A stretch of 64,000 nt of DNA from Tetrahymena elliotti 4EA. Its lineage: Eukaryota; Ciliophora; Oligohymenophorea; Hymenostomatida; Tetrahymenidae. Location of the stretch: positions 124,001 through 188,000 of the forward strand of contig AFXF02001797.1 in the NCBI GenBank assembly GCA_000231825.2, written 5' to 3'. Each line of letters begins with the position of its first letter. The first letter of the stretch is position 1. This document shows, in pieces, positions 26,391-40,982 of the stretch. The notes beneath the pieces were generated by a model. That model saw only the letters and a program-made list of their open reading frames with translations. It searched no databases and was not told where the DNA came from. The position numbers and the translations under genes were made by a program.

Positions 26391-26687
26391 AACTTTTAAA
26401 GGGTAACTTGGTTTATTATGAGTTATTTTTTAATAGGTTTTAACACAAAAATGAAAAAATGTTTACTGAAAATGTAATATAAATAGATATATTAAATAAG
26501 CAATGCAGGAAGTTATTTACAAAATTATATATATGTATATAGAATTAATTAATTAATGAAGATTTTCTTTGTTTTTAATGTGTAAAAAATATTTATTTTA
26601 ATTATTTATCTTGCTTTTTTATTATTTTTTCTATTGTAAAATTTATTGTTTACTAAAATTGATTAGTGACTGACTAGGATATATTTC

Positions 26688-30242
<3,555 letters not shown>

Positions 30243-32057
30243 TGTATATTGTGTGTTTTGATCTTTTAGCTATTAGGATGTGGCTGATTTAGGTATTAAA
30301 TTCTTTTATTTATGGGAAATAGGAGAATGGTTTGTGTTATCTTTAGTGTCAAAGAATGATATCTTTTTAGATAATCTCGTTGGAGTTAAGGAAGGTTCTC
30401 TGTAAAAATGATTTGCTGAATTAGGTAATTAATTACCCTGAGTTTATACCCTATTTTATTTATAAGGTGTTTAATCCAAATTTTTAATTTTTAAATGTTA
30501 GGCAAACATAAGATTCAGTTAATATTATAAATCTAAAATCAATTAAATATTTTTTGACAAATAATTAAGATTTTTGATTTAGCTAACATAATTATAGTAT
30601 TTTTTCTTATTTATTGAATTCAGCAAAATTTTAATAAATAGACTTCTTAACTCTACAACAATTAAAGCAATTTATAAAGCTTGTATGAACATTTTGAAAT
30701 TAGTTGTCGTTTATTACAATTAATTTTACATAAATTTCTTGAATTTTGATAAGAAAAAATTTGAAAGATATTTAACAAATAACATTCTCATTCATTAAAT
30801 AAGATATTGATCACTCTTTATCATTTTAAATTGAAAATTTCTTTTCAAATATTTTCTTCTTTGAGATAGCCAAGTAAAAACAAATGTAAACATATTTCTA
30901 ATTTGACTTATATTGTTTTTAACTGATATTTCTAATTTATTTAAAATTTTAAAATGATTTTTTAATTACTCTAAATAAATATTTTCACTTAAAAAAGCTA
31001 AAAATAAATTAAAAAAAAATTTTTAGCTATTTTTTAAAAGATTTAAATCAAATCACTCACTTCAGATAAAAATTTTTAAAATAGAAATTGCAAAATTAAC
31101 TTGACAATTAAGACAATAGAGTTCAAATTTTTGAATGATTAATAGAATTTATCTTATTCTTTTAATATTCCTTTAGAAAAGTATTTAATTTTCGTATATT
31201 TTTTTTCTTCATTTTAAAAATAATTAAATAATCAATAAAAGATTTTTATTTTTTTAAAATAAAGTATTTTGGAAAAGATTAGTAATGTTTTTTGTAGCTC
31301 CCTTATGAAAAAGAATTTTATTAAATTTAAAGAATATTTAAAATATGTGCTTGAGATTACATAATAAGAATCTTCAAAGGCAATTTTATAAAAATAATAT
31401 AACAAATTAAAGGATTTATAGGACTCTTAATAAGATTATAAAAGATTGTTTATTTCTTAATGAGTTGTGCTATGATTTTTTTTAAAGAAATGATAGGTTT
31501 ATATAACTAAAATTAGATCTTTCTCTTATACTGTATAACTTTTAATTTAAATTATAGAGTATCAATATTTTTCCTTTAATTCAAAAAACTATTAAATTTT
31601 AAAGAATTTATTCTCTAATTTCTCGATTAATATAAGTATTATAAGAAGAAAGAATTTATATATATGGTGGATTTAATTGATATAAAAATTTAAACAAATT
31701 ACATATTTTTTTTTTATTAAAGGTTAAATTTAAATTAAATAACCAGAATATTAACAATTGATATTTTTAGAAGAATTTGTACAGGTGTACACTAAAATTT
31801 CATTTAAAATTAAAAAATAAGTTTGTGAGAACGGATCAGTAAAAAAACATCTTTTTAATTCTCAATTGTTAATTAAAATTAATATTTGTAAACGATTGAA
31901 TAAAATAATACGTATTTTGTAATTATTTACAAACTAATAAATCAAATACATTCAAGCATAAATTTTACAAAAGATAGATGTAATAGGTAATAATATAATC
32001 TAATATTTTAAGACGAATAATAATTAAAATAATCAAATAAAAGCTTAACTTTGAGGA
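30243..32057. other. Long AT-rich intergenic spacer
   Basis: About 1.8 kb of extremely AT-rich sequence upstream of the kinase gene and downstream of the transporter gene, both on the minus strand. The stretch 30243-30500 stays open upstream of the kinase start but has no in-frame ATG. I see no gene or RNA here. Confidence 0.5.
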
Positions 32058-33506
32058 TCATTCAAAGAAATCCTCCTTAATTTGAAGAATAGTGCAATAG
32101 AGGCCATAAATACCAAATCCAATAGCAATAACCATAATAGTAAAGTTTAATATAGTTTTATACTTGGGGAGATTTTTGTCTTGGTAATAAATGACAAAAA
32201 CTGGAATAATATAGCATAAATAAATTCCACAAACGTTACCTGTTAAGGAGAGGAAATCAGATATTTTATCAAAAATAATTCCTACCAAATAAGTAAGAAA
32301 AACAAAGAATAAACGAGCCAATGATGAAAAAATTAAGAATTTCTTCTCCTATTATTTTTTAAGATCTTAATTTAATTAAGATGTAGATTCTTATAAGCTT
32401 GAAATATAGGAGTTATCAGAATTACTTTCATGGGGATTTTCTTTATTTGAGTATTATTTTACTTTAACATATATTTTCTTTTTTAATTTTGATTCTACAA
32501 CATTCACACAAGGGAAGATCTAAATAGGAAAGCTAAAAATTAGGGAGATACAATAAGCAAATTTTATTATTTACATAGGAATATTAGATTGATCAAAGCT
32601 AAATAAGATAATGTCATTTACTCTGCTTCCAAAAGTGAGGTAACCAATCAAACCAATTGAACAATAAAGTGTTACAGCAACAGAGATTGAATAATTTAGA
32701 ACTTTGTAAAAAAGTGAGGGCTCTTTCATAGAGTGTCTGATGTTAAAGTAAACTCCAATTCCTTCAAAAGTAAAAATAAACACACCAATAGATTTGCCAA
32801 TTGAACCCCAATTTATAGCTTTAATATCACTAACTCCATCAGTTCCCAAATAATAAAAACTATAAATCATCACAGTAATAAGTGAAATCATTACAACACA
32901 ATTTCCAAACAAGCTCCAAATTTTAAGCTTATTAATATCACGAATAAATACCAATGGGATCAAACAACTAAGAGATATCAAAATAGAAATAATCTTTGAG
33001 TTACAAGGGTAAATGCTATCATCGATATTGCAAAAAGATTCTTAAATATACTACAAGAAGAATATGACATATGAAATGCAAATACCAGTTTAAAAAGTAA
33101 ATAGACATGCATTTACTGCAATAACATGCCCCCTATTAGCAGTTTACTTTACGAATTCAACAACGTTTCTAGCTTTACTATTCTTTTCTTCAGCTATTCT
33201 GATAATCTCGTGACTCAAGTAAAGCATAGCTGCTGCACATACAGGCATCAATATTAAACCAGCTAGCCATCCACTTTGACTAAATGCTTATGGAAGAGCA
33301 AGTACGCCTATTCCTACTAAACTCTTGAAAAGATTTAATGATGCTCCAAATACAGAGGCTTCTGATTTTCCAGAACCACCATGATGGTCAATTTCCTCTT
33401 CATCTTCTTCAATAGGTTAAATTTTATCAAACTTTTTAACTAAAGCTTCCTAAACACCACTGTCATCAGTTGTAGTATTAAAATCATCTGTGATATTTTA
33501 ATTCAT
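32058..33506 (-). CDS. AAAP-family amino acid transporter
   Basis: Intronless frame of 482 residues from ATG 33506 to TGA 32058. Residues about 1-55 are an acidic soluble N-terminus. The first membrane segment carries the family signature: SLNLFKSLVGIGVLALPQAF, followed by GWLAGLILMPVCAAAMLYLS. About ten further membrane segments follow, including ISILISLSCLIPLVFIRDI and IGVFIFTFEGIGVYFNIRHS, the latter matching the FEG-type motif of segment 6 in Aa_trans proteins. A charged Ser/Asn-rich loop of about 60 residues separates segments near the C-terminal third. The family moves neutral amino acids or related solutes with protons or sodium across plasma or vacuolar membranes; substrate cannot be read from sequence. 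Length is normal for the family. Confidence 0.93.
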
Positions 33507-35091
33507 TTCAATGAAGATCTAACTATTTAATTACTTATTTTGAAAATGACAATTTTTAATTTTTTTGACAAATTCTTATTATAATGTTATTAAAATTTTA
33601 TCAAAGTAATAAATAGACATCTACAGACGGCAAATTTATTGAACAAATTTAATCAAATGATTTGTAATTAGATCTAATACTAAAAAATATGTAATCTAAT
33701 ACTTATTAATTACTATCTTTTCAATTTTATCTCATTTTTTTAAATTACTTTCTCACAGTAACTTTATCTTGAACCCATCATACCAATCAAAAAAATATTT
33801 AAGATTATCTTCAGTATTATTTTTATAGCTTACTCAAGTAAACAAATGCAAATAGATCTTCAAATTATTTAAGCTGTAAGATAAAAATAAAAATCTTCAA
33901 AAAAAATTAAATCTCTATTTAAAATAAGTATAAAAAGAAAAATTTTCTTGTAAAATACCATGAGAAATAGTTATTGTCTATTTTATTTAACAATTTTAGC
34001 TGATTGCTCTATCTAAAAAAATTTCTTTGATCATAAATAGATAAAATTTATTTTGTTTTAATCTAAAATAAATATCATTTTGTGCATTACTTCAAAATTA
34101 GATAATTAGCGTTACAAGATAAAAATAGCTTATCTTTCTCAAAATTTTTAATAAATAAATTATTTAAGAAACTTCGAAAAATAGCTAATTTTAAAGAATC
34201 TCTCAGGCTAGATTGAAAGTTTATATAATTTTGCTTACATATTTTAAAAATATGTTTTAAATTATTAAAAAAACAAATAAATAAAAATAAATATTTTAAA
34301 ATTTTAAATACTTTTTTCATTTTAAATCTAGTAAATATGTAAATCTTTAATATTAAATTTTTTTAGAATAAATATCATTACTAGTTTTTACTCTTTTAAT
34401 ATGGGAAACTCTTATGGGTGTTTTCTGAAGAATTAGGGTTATTATTTCTGCTTTAATTTAAAGAATTCTTTTGTTAAAATTCATTTTATTTATCATAATT
34501 TAATCAGAGTAAATTTTTAAAGTGCTTGAATGATACTGATAAAAAGGATTTTGAACAATAAATATCTTCACATAATATAAAATACATTTAAATATATTTA
34601 TTTGATTTGTAACCATGATTGACAATCTTTTGATGAAAAAAATTATTAACTTAATTATGATCTCAAGTACATGAATTTTTACACTTTTTTAACTTGAAAA
34701 ATATTTTAGTTACTTGAAAATAAAAATTAAATTTTAAAAATATTTGTATTGATAAAAGTAGAAAAATATTTTTGAGCTAGTTTTACTTTAATAAATGATC
34801 TTCATATTGAAATGTTATTTAATTTAAGAAAGTTTTAGTGTAAAATATTTGTAATTAAATTTGATGTAATTTAAACAAGATTTAATCATTTTTACATGAT
34901 AAAATATTTTAGAGAAACATTGAATTCAAAATGATATTTTTAGTTATTAATTTGTAATTGTTTTTCTGCTTATTATTAATTATTAAATTTATTTAGTGAC
35001 CATAAATTTCTTGAATTTAAAGCAATTAAAATTTCAAAATTTAATTTAAAAATTTCAAAATTAGCTTAAAACTAAGTAGTTTTATAAGAAT
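33507..35091. other. Divergent intergenic spacer
   Basis: About 1.6 kb of AT-rich spacer between the divergent transporter and dsRBD genes, so it should hold both promoters. It contains one short frame (34075-34320, minus) that I do not accept as a gene. Confidence 0.5.
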
Positions 35092-38061
35092 ATGGCTCAA
35101 TCTTTTAGATTTATAAATCAAGATGCACAAGACTTCTTAACAGAATATTCTGATCTCTAAAACACTGAAGTCATTTAATAATTATAAAAAGATTAGATGA
35201 AACTTCTCCAGATTTAAAATAATATTATTAATACCTCTAATTATCCATCTGATAATCATTACAATCAAAATCAAAGTGCTATCTATAGATCAAAAGTTCA
35301 TTAAGCAAAGAATAGCTAGTAAGATTAACAAAATTTTGATGAAAATAATTTCGATTCAAATAGCAATTATAGTGGAAATGATTATTTATAGAATTATAAG
35401 TAAAGTTATTAAGAATAGTAAGGCTAAAGAGATTAGTAAATTATCAATCCAAAGTAGAAGGATTATCGTAATCAAAATGAAGAGGAAAGGAGGGAAAAAG
35501 AAAATGAAATGACTAAATAATAATATAAAGAGTTAAAAAAAAGAATGATTCAAAGAAGCTAAGACTAAATAATCGATGAGATTTTTAAGCACTAAAAATA
35601 ACTTATTATGAAAGAAGTTAGTTAAAAATTGAGTAAAGATAGTATATAACAATAAGAAGAAGAAGAATAAAATTAATAAAATGATAAACAAATGAATTAC
35701 TAGGGTAGTAATTTAGAAGAACAAGATAAATTTAGTTATTCTGTTAACAATGGATAAGCTATTAATCATTAAAGATAGCAAAAATAAGATATCCTCAGAA
35801 TGTTGAATCCTCCTCATTACTTAAAATAAAAATGGAATGTTATACAAAAGGATATTGAGGATCGCCTTATAACACATAATGAAGATGGTCTGCCTAAAAA
35901 TTTAAATCCTATAGAGAAAAGAATTTTGAAAGAGAAAGAAAATGGATATAAAGTGTTGAAACCTGAATCTGGATTGGGAGTGTAAATTGTTTAATCTGAT
36001 GATGATGATGATGAAGAGAATGTCAGTAATGAAGTACTTTTAACAAGAAAAATAGTTAAAATACTTGAAGAATTCAAAGAAGTTTAAAAGAGAGATTAAG
36101 ATTCAATATTTCATATTGCTTTGAAATAATATTGTGAAAAATTTCATAAAAATTATGACTGTGTTTTTACAGAAGAAAAGGATTCAAAATTGAAAGGATT
36201 TGTTTGTGAGGTTATTGTAGATGGGATAAGACTTGGTCCTTAGTTAGCTAAATCTAAGAGAGATGCTAAAACCTAGGCATGTATGTGTGCTATGGCTAGA
36301 ATAATGTAATAAGCACCAAATATGAGACCAATCGAATATTTTTAAAAGTTCTTAGAATAATAAAAAAATAAATACATCAGATTGAATGAAAATATTGCTG
36401 AAGCTATTTCTCAACATCATTAATAAGGAGGGGTTCCTTTATCTTCAGATAATCCTTTAAGCGATCTTGCAATTGCTTAGGAAATTCCTGAAAACTCTAA
36501 TTATAGAGAAGAACTCTCAATATTTGCTCATAAAAATTTACATAAATAGATTATTTGGGAAACTTTGTTTGATCCTAAGGAAAAGCTGTGGCTTGCTATA
36601 GTAGCTGTTGGAAATTTATCAGAGAGAGGATTTGGCAGAAGCAAAAAATATGCCAAGAATGTTGCATCATACAAGCTTCTACAAAGATGCAAGCAGCTCA
36701 AAATGAAGGATGATATCTTTAAAAACCCAAGAAAGGTAAAAACTTAATTGCAGTTTGCTATGAATTTAGAATAGAATGAAGAAGATGAAGAATTTAGCTT
36801 ACAACAAAATAGCCTTATTAAAGTGAAACCTATCTAGAAATAAAAAGATCAAATTAATTCAAAGAGATTAAGATCTTAAGTAGAAGATGTTGAAGATAAA
36901 AATTCGGATGAAGAAGATGAGGATGAATAAGAGTAGGAGCCTGAAGTAAAAAAGTAATAATAAACAAATTAATAACCTAATAATACAAAGAGTATAGCTC
37001 ATATAAAAATGAAAGAATTAATTGTTTCTTTAGAAGAAAAGCATATTGATTACTACAAACTAGAACTCTATTCGAATCTAAATTAATCTAAATTGAATAA
37101 TAATTTTAATACTGATGTCTTTAAATAACTTTTGAAATATGATTCTGAAATTTAAGCTTCAAAAGCTCAGTATCAATCTTTATAAAATATGTTTAATGAA
37201 GTATAAAAAAAGCTATTAATAGATTAGCAATCTTAATACATCAAAAAATTGATTCCTATAGGATCTTATGTAAGTAATTGTATGAATAAATACTCTACAG
37301 TTATGGACGTTGTTGCTATACTTATGCCATCTTAAGAATAAGGAGAAGTAAACAAATTATTTCACTCAATTATTTTTAATTTTTATTATATTTATAAAAA
37401 ACTATAGAATTTTGAACCTAGTCGTTTTTGTGATATACTTTACAGCGAGGTTTAGTCTACAATTTTAAATAGCAATATTGGATACTTTTTTAAAATGGAA
37501 TTGAATAAAGGTTGTGTTTTACTAGTATTCACTCATAATTCTTAGTACAAAATCAGACTCATTCCTAATTTAGTATTAGAAGAAAATATTTTAAATAAAA
37601 GAAAGTTTTTGAAAATGTCGGAAAATCCTTCGAGTGATCAAATAAAACCTATAGCAGATCCTAACGAAACTCAATATTATGCTGATAGTTTATTACATTA
37701 TATATGGATAAGCCAATACAAATCTTAAATTCATTAATATGAGAGCATATTTAGAATATTAAGAAGGGTATTTAAATACTAAGGATTTAAGATACCTATT
37801 GATTTAATAGATGTCATTGTTGGTCATGTTAGCCATTAATTCAGTTCTTCTTCATTTTAGGATAATTTAGTTGGATTTGTTAAATTTTTAGCTTAAAATG
37901 GGCTAGATGATATAACCCATGATAATCTATAAATGGTTTCTATCACACAACTCCATATAAATTAAATAAAAAGTTGTTCTGAATTTGAACTTAAAAAGAT
38001 TCAGGAATATTTCAATAGCATTTATACAAAAAAAGGATATGAAAATTTAATAATTATTTGA
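35092..38061 (+). CDS. Double dsRBD protein with DZF-like C-terminal domain (NF90/ILF3-like)
   Basis: Intronless frame of 989 residues from ATG 35092 to TGA 38059. The first 340 residues are Gln/Asn/Asp-rich. Residues about 340-400 are a double-stranded RNA-binding domain (FHIALKQYCEKFHKNYDC to KSKRDAKTQACMCAMARIM). A second dsRBD lies at about 470-530 (YREELSIFAHKN to GRSKKYAKNVASYKLLQRC), with the basic KK-A-K-x-x-A helix of RNA binders. After an acidic spacer, residues about 690-985 resemble the DZF domain, a nucleotidyltransferase-like fold: IPIGSYVSNCMNKYSTVMDV, then YKIRLIPNLV, SLLHYIWISQYKS, SIFRILRRVFKYQGFKIPI and LIDVIVGHV. The Asp pair of active nucleotidyltransferases is not evident (DVVA instead), so it is probably inactive. 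In animals dsRBD-DZF proteins bind structured RNA as heterodimers. The dsRBD calls are firm; the DZF call rests on motif order. Confidence 0.85.
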
Positions 38062-38632
38062 AATGGATAAAGATAATTATTATTTGATAACAATTAAATC
38101 TTTATTTCCTTCAAAAAATATTTTCAATTTTACCTTTATGATTAAATAACTTTTAATACAAACTGAATTAAATTATTTTATATAAAAAACAATAAATTTT
38201 ATTTATTTTCAATGCCTGTTAATTTATTCAAATAATTTTTAACTTTTGTGCAATTTTTTAAGTTTTAATGTGTGAATGTGTGGCTTTGATTCTTTTATGG
38301 AAATTAATTATCATAAAATGTAACTAAAATACTAAATTAAAATTCATGTTAAACATTTTTATCATTATAATATAAGTAATTATTAGAATTTGCATATTCA
38401 TTAGTGAAACCAAATTTTCAAGACTGCTTTTTTATGGTGTAAATATTAATTAATTTTAAAAATTTAACTTCATTAGTTAATATTAAATTTATTAACAAAA
38501 TCTATTCATTAAAAAATACATTAAAATTTATCACAAAAAACTTTGGAATATTTAAGCAAAATAATTAAGAAATAGGAAAGAAAATCAAGCTAATAGCAAG
38601 CAAGTCAAAACAAATTCTCATCGTTAAATAAA
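38062..38632. other. Intergenic spacer
   Basis: AT-rich spacer between two plus-strand genes, holding the 3' end of the dsRBD gene and the promoter of the hydrolase gene. Nothing else is seen. Confidence 0.55.
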
Positions 38633-40682
38633 ATGGATTTATTTTTTTCGGAGTCTGATATCAGTGAAAACGACATTAATTCAATAATTCGCCCAAAGCG
38701 TCTCATGTATGGATAACATGATTTAGGTAATATAATTTAGGTACATTAAGATAGTAATCATTACCCTTTAAAATAATTTAGGACCAAGCGAAAAAAATAT
38801 TAAAGGCACTATGGTTACAAGAAAAGATTTTTAAGCAATCAATTCTAAATAGGAAAAACTTTAATGTTCTTTATTTTATCCTAAAAATGAATCGAAATCT
38901 AATTTATTAGTAATATATTTACATGGTAATTCAGGATGTAGATTAGAAGCTAATCCAATAGTAGCTAATTTAGTTCCACAAGGCTATCATGTTTGCTCAT
39001 ATGATTCTTCTGGATGTGGTTTAAGTGATGGAAAATATGTTACTCTAGGCATTAATGAAAAAGACGACTTACACTGTATAATAAACAAAATGAAGTAAAC
39101 ATTTGGATATACTCACTTTATTCTTTGGGGTCGTAGTATGGGGGCAGTAACAAGTTTATTATACTGTATGTTTATTTAGGATTAGTACATAATAGCAGGA
39201 GGGTAATTAAACAACTTAAATGGAGTAGTTGGTCTAGTTATAGATAGTGCTTTTTCTAATTTTGCTAATTTAACTAAAGAAATAGCCTCAAAAAAAATAT
39301 CTTCTATTTTAGTAGGAATAGGAATAAAGCACTTAAGAAACAAACTAAAAAAAGCGTTAAATGGATTAGATTTGTTTGAAATAGATTTGAGTTATGATGT
39401 AAAAAAACTAAAACTACCAGCTATATTTGCTTACTCAGATAACGATACTGTAATTTTACCTAGACATACTCATACATTATTTGATAATTATGGAGGTCCA
39501 AAGCAGAAAGCTTAATTTTAAGGTGATCACAATTGTATGAGAGATTCTAATTATTTCAGTTCTATCTTGAGTTTTATCAATAATTACTTAAAGCAATATA
39601 AATAATCTGAAAACTCCTACCATTGCTTAGAAAACTAAGCTGCATTTAGCTAGACGGTAAATAATTCTTCACTTAGAGTAAATACTTTGAATGCAAGCTT
39701 AAGACTTAATTAAACTGGGCTGTTTAATTCAAGCTAATTCTTAATAAATCAAACATTAAACACACCTTAAAAGGCAACTGAACTATAAACTCCCAGATAA
39801 AGCCTTTTCTAAAATAATAAAGCTCAAACAATTAGTGATTTCTATAATAGAAACTCTGTTTAATATGAAAAGAATAATAAAGCTAAGCAGTAATTTTAAC
39901 AAATAGGAAAATAGGAAATATAAAAATTAGATTAAAATTTAAACTTTGGAATCCCACATAACTTGGTTGCACAATCTTTGGATTCTTCAAGTTTCTTAGC
40001 TATTTCAAATAAAGCAAATCAAAAATATGTTATTCAAAATCCATAAATAAATATCTAATAGTAAGATAACAATGAAAACTATTTTTCTGTAAAATAGCAG
40101 CAATAACCTTCTCAGATATCAATATTAAATCAATCACCTAATTAAGAAGTTAGATTACAGTAAGTTAATAATTATGTTAACTCCAATATTGCTTAAAATA
40201 GATCTTATTTACAAAAGGGCTATTAGCAAAACCAAGTTATCCTCAACCATCAAATTGTATAACCTATACCAAGTTAAGCATAACCATAACCTTTGCTATT
40301 ATCAAATGTCAACCTACCAAACTATAACATAAGCAGAGACTCCTATCAAAAATTATAGTACTAATAAGTAAGATAAAGTAATATATCTTCTCCTATACAT
40401 AACTTTTAAAATACAGTCAGCTAAATAAAAGTTAACAACAATTAAAATATAAATAGTAGTAATCAAATAAAAAGAAGCTAATCGACTTCTTCAATTTCTT
40501 TTCCTGTATAAAAAATAGATAACAATTATTTAAATAATTTAAAAAGGATGTCTTTTATTACTACTGCTGCTACTACAAATAGCACTAGTAATAAAATTAT
40601 AAATCCTATATATTCCTAGCAGCCAGTTATCGCTAGCCATTAGTTCAATTTTTAAAAATCTAATACAATATAATTAAAGTGA
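38633..40682 (+). CDS. Alpha/beta hydrolase with long Q/N-rich tail
   Basis: One intron (38727-38781) is removed to give 664 residues from ATG 38633 to TGA 40680. Residues about 58-300 are an alpha/beta hydrolase: oxyanion strand LLVIYLHGNSGCRLEA, nucleophile elbow GRSMG with Ser150, Asp at 251 or 253 in FAYSDNDTVILP, and His281 in GDHNCMRD. The order and spacing fit the catalytic Ser-Asp-His triad of the family, close to ABHD17-type or bacterial-type serine hydrolases acting on esters or thioesters. The remaining roughly 365 residues are Gln/Asn/Ser-rich and low complexity, with a Thr/Ala run (ITTAATTNSTSN) near the end. The tail is unusual for the family and may aid localisation or assembly. 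Substrate is unknown. The spliced frame closes exactly, which supports the exon model. Confidence 0.88.
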
Positions 40683-40982
40683 AATAAAGTGTATTTTTAT
40701 TAATGAAATTTTTATTTTGTTTTGTAATTGTTTAATATAATACTTTTAATACTATTTTATTTATCAATCAAATGTTTTGTTGAATTAAATTGGATTGCAA
40801 GTGGGAATACAACATCCTTCAATTGAGTTCTTTATTTAGTATGACCTTTTTAACTTTTCATTTTAAATATTTTACTAAAAAATCCTTAGTAGAATTAATT
40901 ATTTTTTACTAAAAAGTGAATTAACACCCTTTTTAATATTTTATTACATTTGCATAATTTAAATAAACTAACAAATAATCAA
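40683..40982. other. Short intergenic spacer
   Basis: 300 bp of AT-rich spacer between two plus-strand genes; no distinct element is seen. Confidence 0.5.

Larger units (their letters stand above)
25552..26687. other. Intergenic spacer with GC-rich elements and a duplication
   Basis: Spacer upstream of the XPC gene and downstream of the kinase gene. It contains two identical 12-bp GC-rich elements close to the XPC start and a diverged direct repeat further out, both listed separately. No gene is seen. Confidence 0.6.

Noticed and set aside
30243..30500. Possible N-terminal extension of the kinase gene
   Set aside because: The frame is open upstream but has no ATG before an in-frame TGA, so the start at 30242 is kept unless an upstream exon exists.
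34075..34320. Minus-strand frame of 81 residues starting MKKVFKILKYLFLF, signal-peptide-like
   Set aside because: Short, with few Gln codons and composition expected of random AT-rich DNA, and no partner or conserved motif. It may be chance; only transcript data or conservation would rescue it.
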